DNA from: Planctomycetota bacterium
GTDB lineage: Bacteria; Planctomycetota; Planctomycetia; Pirellulales; UBA7805
Direction: 5' to 3'
Assembly: GCA_030605285.1 (NCBI GenBank)
Contig: JAUWIQ010000101.1
Span: forward strand, 1 to 6,982
DNA: 6,982 bases
Below are positions 5,382-6,982 of this stretch, one piece after another (position 1 is the stretch's first letter; every line of letters begins with the position of its first letter). The notes below the pieces were generated by a model. The model made no database searches, had not been told where the DNA came from, and saw only the letters and a program-made list of their open reading frames with translations. The translations under genes and the position numbers were made by a program.

Positions 5382-6260
5382 CTAACCAGGGTCCGGCTGA
5401 AATCGTTGGATGCGTTGCACCACATCGCTTTGCGAGAGTTTTTCGCCTACCGGTAGCATCACGTAGACACCGTTATCGGCATGACTATCTAGAATGATCT
5501 GGCGAGTGTTTGGCGTGTTGTAACCCGCCGCTGCCGGTTCGTGTCCGTGAATCAGGATCTCTGCATCGACCTTCTCAGCGAAGGCATCTGCATTTTCCTG
5601 ACTGAAATCGCGACCCCAGACATACTGAAACAGAGGGCCATTTTCCATCAGATCGGCATCGCCCAACTCGTTATCTAGCAGACTCGGATCAAATCCTTTT
5701 CGGTTGACGTTTTCAGGAATGGTGTGACTGATCCAAATTCCTTGATCCACACGAACCGCGAGTGGCAAGGTCCGCAGGAAGGGCAGATACGCCTCGCGAA
5801 CTTTATCCGTGGCCGGACCGTACATTTCCTGCATTCCGATCCGAAACAGGAGGTTCAAAACCTTCTGGTTTTTAATGATCGGGTAATCGGTTAGTTCAGA
5901 CCATTCGTGATTGCTGATCAGGAAGTGTACTTGCTGGGGAAACTCAACCTTTAGTTTTGCGACATCTTCGAGTATCTCGTGCGACTTACAACCACCCGAG
6001 TTTGGATATTTGGGCCCGCCATGGCAGACTTCCTGAATTACAAGATGTCGTTTTGGGTGCTTGGCAAGATTGGCAATCCGGCGAAGGGCATTGAAATTAG
6101 TGCGGTGTCCATGGAGATCTGCGGTCACCATCACTTCTTCGGCTTGCGGCGACTTGAGTTCAACAACATTGCCCAGGCGGGCCTCTGTGTTTGCATTTGC
6201 TTGGTGGGCCTTTTCAAATCTTTCGATGATTTGCTCAATGTATTGAATCGTTGCAGGCAT
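5382..6260 (-). CDS. Calcineurin-like metallophosphoesterase
   Basis: A 292-residue, probably cytoplasmic (no signal peptide) protein of the calcineurin-like/PPP-type metallophosphoesterase superfamily, expected to use two metal ions to cleave a phosphoester; the substrate is unknown. Metal-site motifs in order are TADLHGH (46-52, with the D-x-H pair D48/H50), QEVCHGG (76-82, where most members have GDxxDRG), SNHE (116-119, the GNHE motif with N117 and H118), SHTIPE (178-183, H179) and HGHEP (238-242). QYVWGRD (212-218) resembles the W-x-R segment of PPP phosphatases. The second motif has E77 or H80 instead of the usual Asp, so the metal site is atypical but otherwise complete. I associate this QEVCHGG variety with planctomycetes. 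The ATG at 6260 has GGA 8 nt upstream. The 53-codon ORF ends 39 nt upstream on the same strand. Confidence 0.88.
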   Translation of the reverse strand: MPATIQYIEQIIERFEKAHQANANTEARLGNVVELKSPQAEEVMVTADLHGHRTNFNALRRIANLAKHPKRHLVIQEVCHGGPKYPNSGGCKSHEILEDVAKLKVEFPQQVHFLISNHEWSELTDYPIIKNQKVLNLLFRIGMQEMYGPATDKVREAYLPFLRTLPLAVRVDQGIWISHTIPENVNRKGFDPSLLDNELGDADLMENGPLFQYVWGRDFSQENADAFAEKVDAEILIHGHEPAAAGYNTPNTRQIILDSHADNGVYVMLPVGEKLSQSDVVQRIQRFQPDPG

Positions 6261-6299
6261 AGAGTTTCCACGCTAGCGATCGTCGAGATTCCAAGCAAA

Positions 6300-6461
6300 T
6301 CAGGTGCTTTCCAACAGCCTGCCGATTTCGCGAATCAAAGGATCCCATGCCACGAGTTTCGAGGTGATTGTCGCTCTGGACGCGCCGCTCGCCAGATGCG
6401 CGACACGTTGGTCCATGGGGGCGTTGAGGAAAATTTGCTTGCCCGGTGGCCGTGCTAGCAT
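6300..6461 (-). CDS. Small hypothetical protein, 53 residues, upstream of the phosphoesterase
   Basis: An ATG at 6461 opens a 53-codon frame ending in TGA at 6300-6302. The protein starts MLARPPGKQIFLNAPMDQRV and ends KLVAWDPLIREIGRLLEST. The C-terminal part could form an amphipathic helix (PLIREIGRLLES). There is no signal peptide, cysteine or membrane segment. AGGGGG (plus-strand 6470-6475) lies 8 nt upstream of the ATG, a good ribosome site, and an in-frame TAG just upstream of it bounds the frame. The stop is 39 nt before the phosphoesterase start on the same strand, suggesting a two-gene operon. I do not recognise the family. It could be a genuine small protein, a remnant of a larger gene, or a translated leader; reading frame, ribosome site and position support coding. 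Confidence 0.5.
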   Translation of the reverse strand: MLARPPGKQIFLNAPMDQRVAHLASGASRATITSKLVAWDPLIREIGRLLEST

Positions 6462-6740
6462 GTGGCAGGCCCCCTAATCTGCCCGTCGGATGCAACCGTT
6501 GCTGCCATGGGGACTTAACGGTACCAGTCGCACCGGAGCCCGACAAGGCAGGCAGGCCGTTGTGGTTTGCGGGTTTTACGGATTCCCTGGATTTTGCCGG
6601 TCCTACCGCCGATACGATAGCCAGCGGGTTCTTTGCACCCGTTGTGGGGGGCGGTTTCCCTCTGCGCCTGAACCCCACAATATTTGGCGAGGTCGAACGG
6701 CCTCTTTTTCAACACATTGTGTGCAGGACCGGAAATCAAT
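6462..6740. other. Divergent intergenic region
   Basis: Separates the leftward small ORF/phosphoesterase pair from the rightward cysteine-rich protein, so promoters for both should lie here. I see no clear sigma-70 or sigma-54 promoter. An 11-bp palindrome, ACACA-T-TGTGT (6712-6722), sits immediately before the ribosome-binding region of the rightward gene. Overlapping open frames on both strands have compositions unlike real proteins. Confidence 0.35.
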
Positions 6741-6982
6741 ATGAAGCGATTCTTTTTCGCCTTAATGGCGGTGGTAGTCCTGAGCGGAAATATTGGCTGT
6801 GCCCGTCTCAATCCCCAGGGATGTCGGGAGGGATGTAACGGCAATTGTAGCGTGTGTGGCATGTCGGTTTTCGGCGCCAATCGCATGGGCGCTAAGGGTA
6901 TGGGCGCTAAGGGTATGGGCGCTAAGGGCATGGGCGCTAATCGCATGACTGCTTACGGCGAAGCGTGTGACCCCAATACGGC
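6741..6982 (+). CDS. Small exported cysteine-rich repeat protein, possible lipoprotein (5' part, runs off window)
   Basis: The frame opens at ATG 6741 and is still open at the window end (80 codons). Residues 1-20, MKRFFFALMAVVVLSGNIGC, form a clear signal peptide: basic start, hydrophobic core, then NIGC, an imperfect lipobox with C20. The mature part has cysteines at 28, 32, 36, 39 and 76 in a CxxxCxxxCxxC cluster, which suggests disulphides, metal or haem-less structural binding rather than an enzyme. Residues 44-68 are five tandem pentapeptides: FGANR, three MGAKG, then MGANR. AGGA (6725-6728) and GGAAA (6731-6735) precede the start. It is divergent from the small ORF. Small secreted Cys/Gly-rich proteins are common in planctomycetes, but I cannot name a family. 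Lipidation is uncertain because the lipobox -3 residue is N. Confidence 0.72.
   Translation, partial: MKRFFFALMAVVVLSGNIGCARLNPQGCREGCNGNCSVCGMSVFGANRMGAKGMGAKGMGAKGMGANRMTAYGEACDPNT
6870..6944 (+). repeat. Five in-frame 15-bp tandem repeats in the cysteine-rich protein
   Basis: Units start at 6870, 6885, 6900, 6915 and 6930. The second and third are identical (ATGGGCGCTAAGGGT); the fourth differs only in its last base. The fifth ends AATCGC, like the first (TTCGGCGCCAATCGC). The order is therefore A-B-B-B-A, encoding FGANR, MGAKG three times and MGANR. The near-identity at the DNA level points to recent expansion, and copy number may vary between strains. Confidence 0.93.

Noticed and set aside
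6235..6678. A 147-codon leftward frame across the start of the phosphoesterase and the upstream region.
   Set aside because: It overlaps the phosphoesterase start and the better-supported 53-codon ORF in another frame, and has a biased, unprotein-like sequence.
6490..6744. An 84-codon rightward frame whose TGA overlaps the ATG of the cysteine-rich protein (ATGA), resembling translational coupling.
   Set aside because: Arg/Gly/Pro-rich low-quality composition, no ribosome site and overlapping frames on both strands. The four-base overlap is likely chance.
1..6982. tRNA, rRNA, tmRNA, CRISPR array, insertion sequence or phage genes.
   Set aside because: Nothing resembling these was seen: no regularly spaced repeat-spacer pattern, no transposase or integrase motifs, no tRNA-like cloverleaf.

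Overview
The window looks like chromosomal DNA from a planctomycete, probably of the Pirellulales/Rhodopirellula type. The strongest evidence is the neighbouring pair of a DUF1549/DUF1553 protein and a Tat-exported DUF1501 protein, a combination greatly expanded in Planctomycetota and rare elsewhere. A metallophosphoesterase of a type I associate with the same phylum supports this. Assignment to a genus is not possible from the sequence alone.

Layout, left to right. Positions 1-63 are the last 20 codons of a rightward gene whose stop codon lies inside an 18-bp tandem duplication. Positions 129-4662 hold three leftward genes, transcribed in the order DUF1549/DUF1553 (2899-4662), DUF1501 (1505-2779) and a MATE-family exporter (129-1487). 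The gaps are 119 and 17 nt, so they are probably one operon. Positions 4663-5381 contain no convincing protein gene but are dense in signals. On the minus strand there is a textbook sigma-54 promoter (5244-5259), then about 320 nt with a chain of hairpins, then an intrinsic terminator (4964-4911), then a 38-bp AT-rich dyad (4872-4909). I read this as an unannotated sigma-54-dependent small RNA, or alternatively as a long regulated leader for the DUF1549-DUF1501-MATE operon. Positions 5382-6461 hold a leftward pair: a 53-codon small ORF (6300-6461) and the metallophosphoesterase (5382-6260). Positions 6462-6740 are a divergent intergenic region. From 6741 to the window edge runs the start of a rightward gene for a small exported, cysteine-rich protein with a five-unit, five-residue tandem repeat.

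How the genes may work together: DUF1549/DUF1553 and DUF1501 proteins are exported partners that nearly always occur together in planctomycetes, and their biochemical role is unresolved. The MATE exporter is tightly linked behind them and would be co-expressed. The phosphoesterase and the small ORF upstream of it form a separate leftward unit. The sigma-54 transcript lies between the two units and could act independently or control the operon downstream of it.
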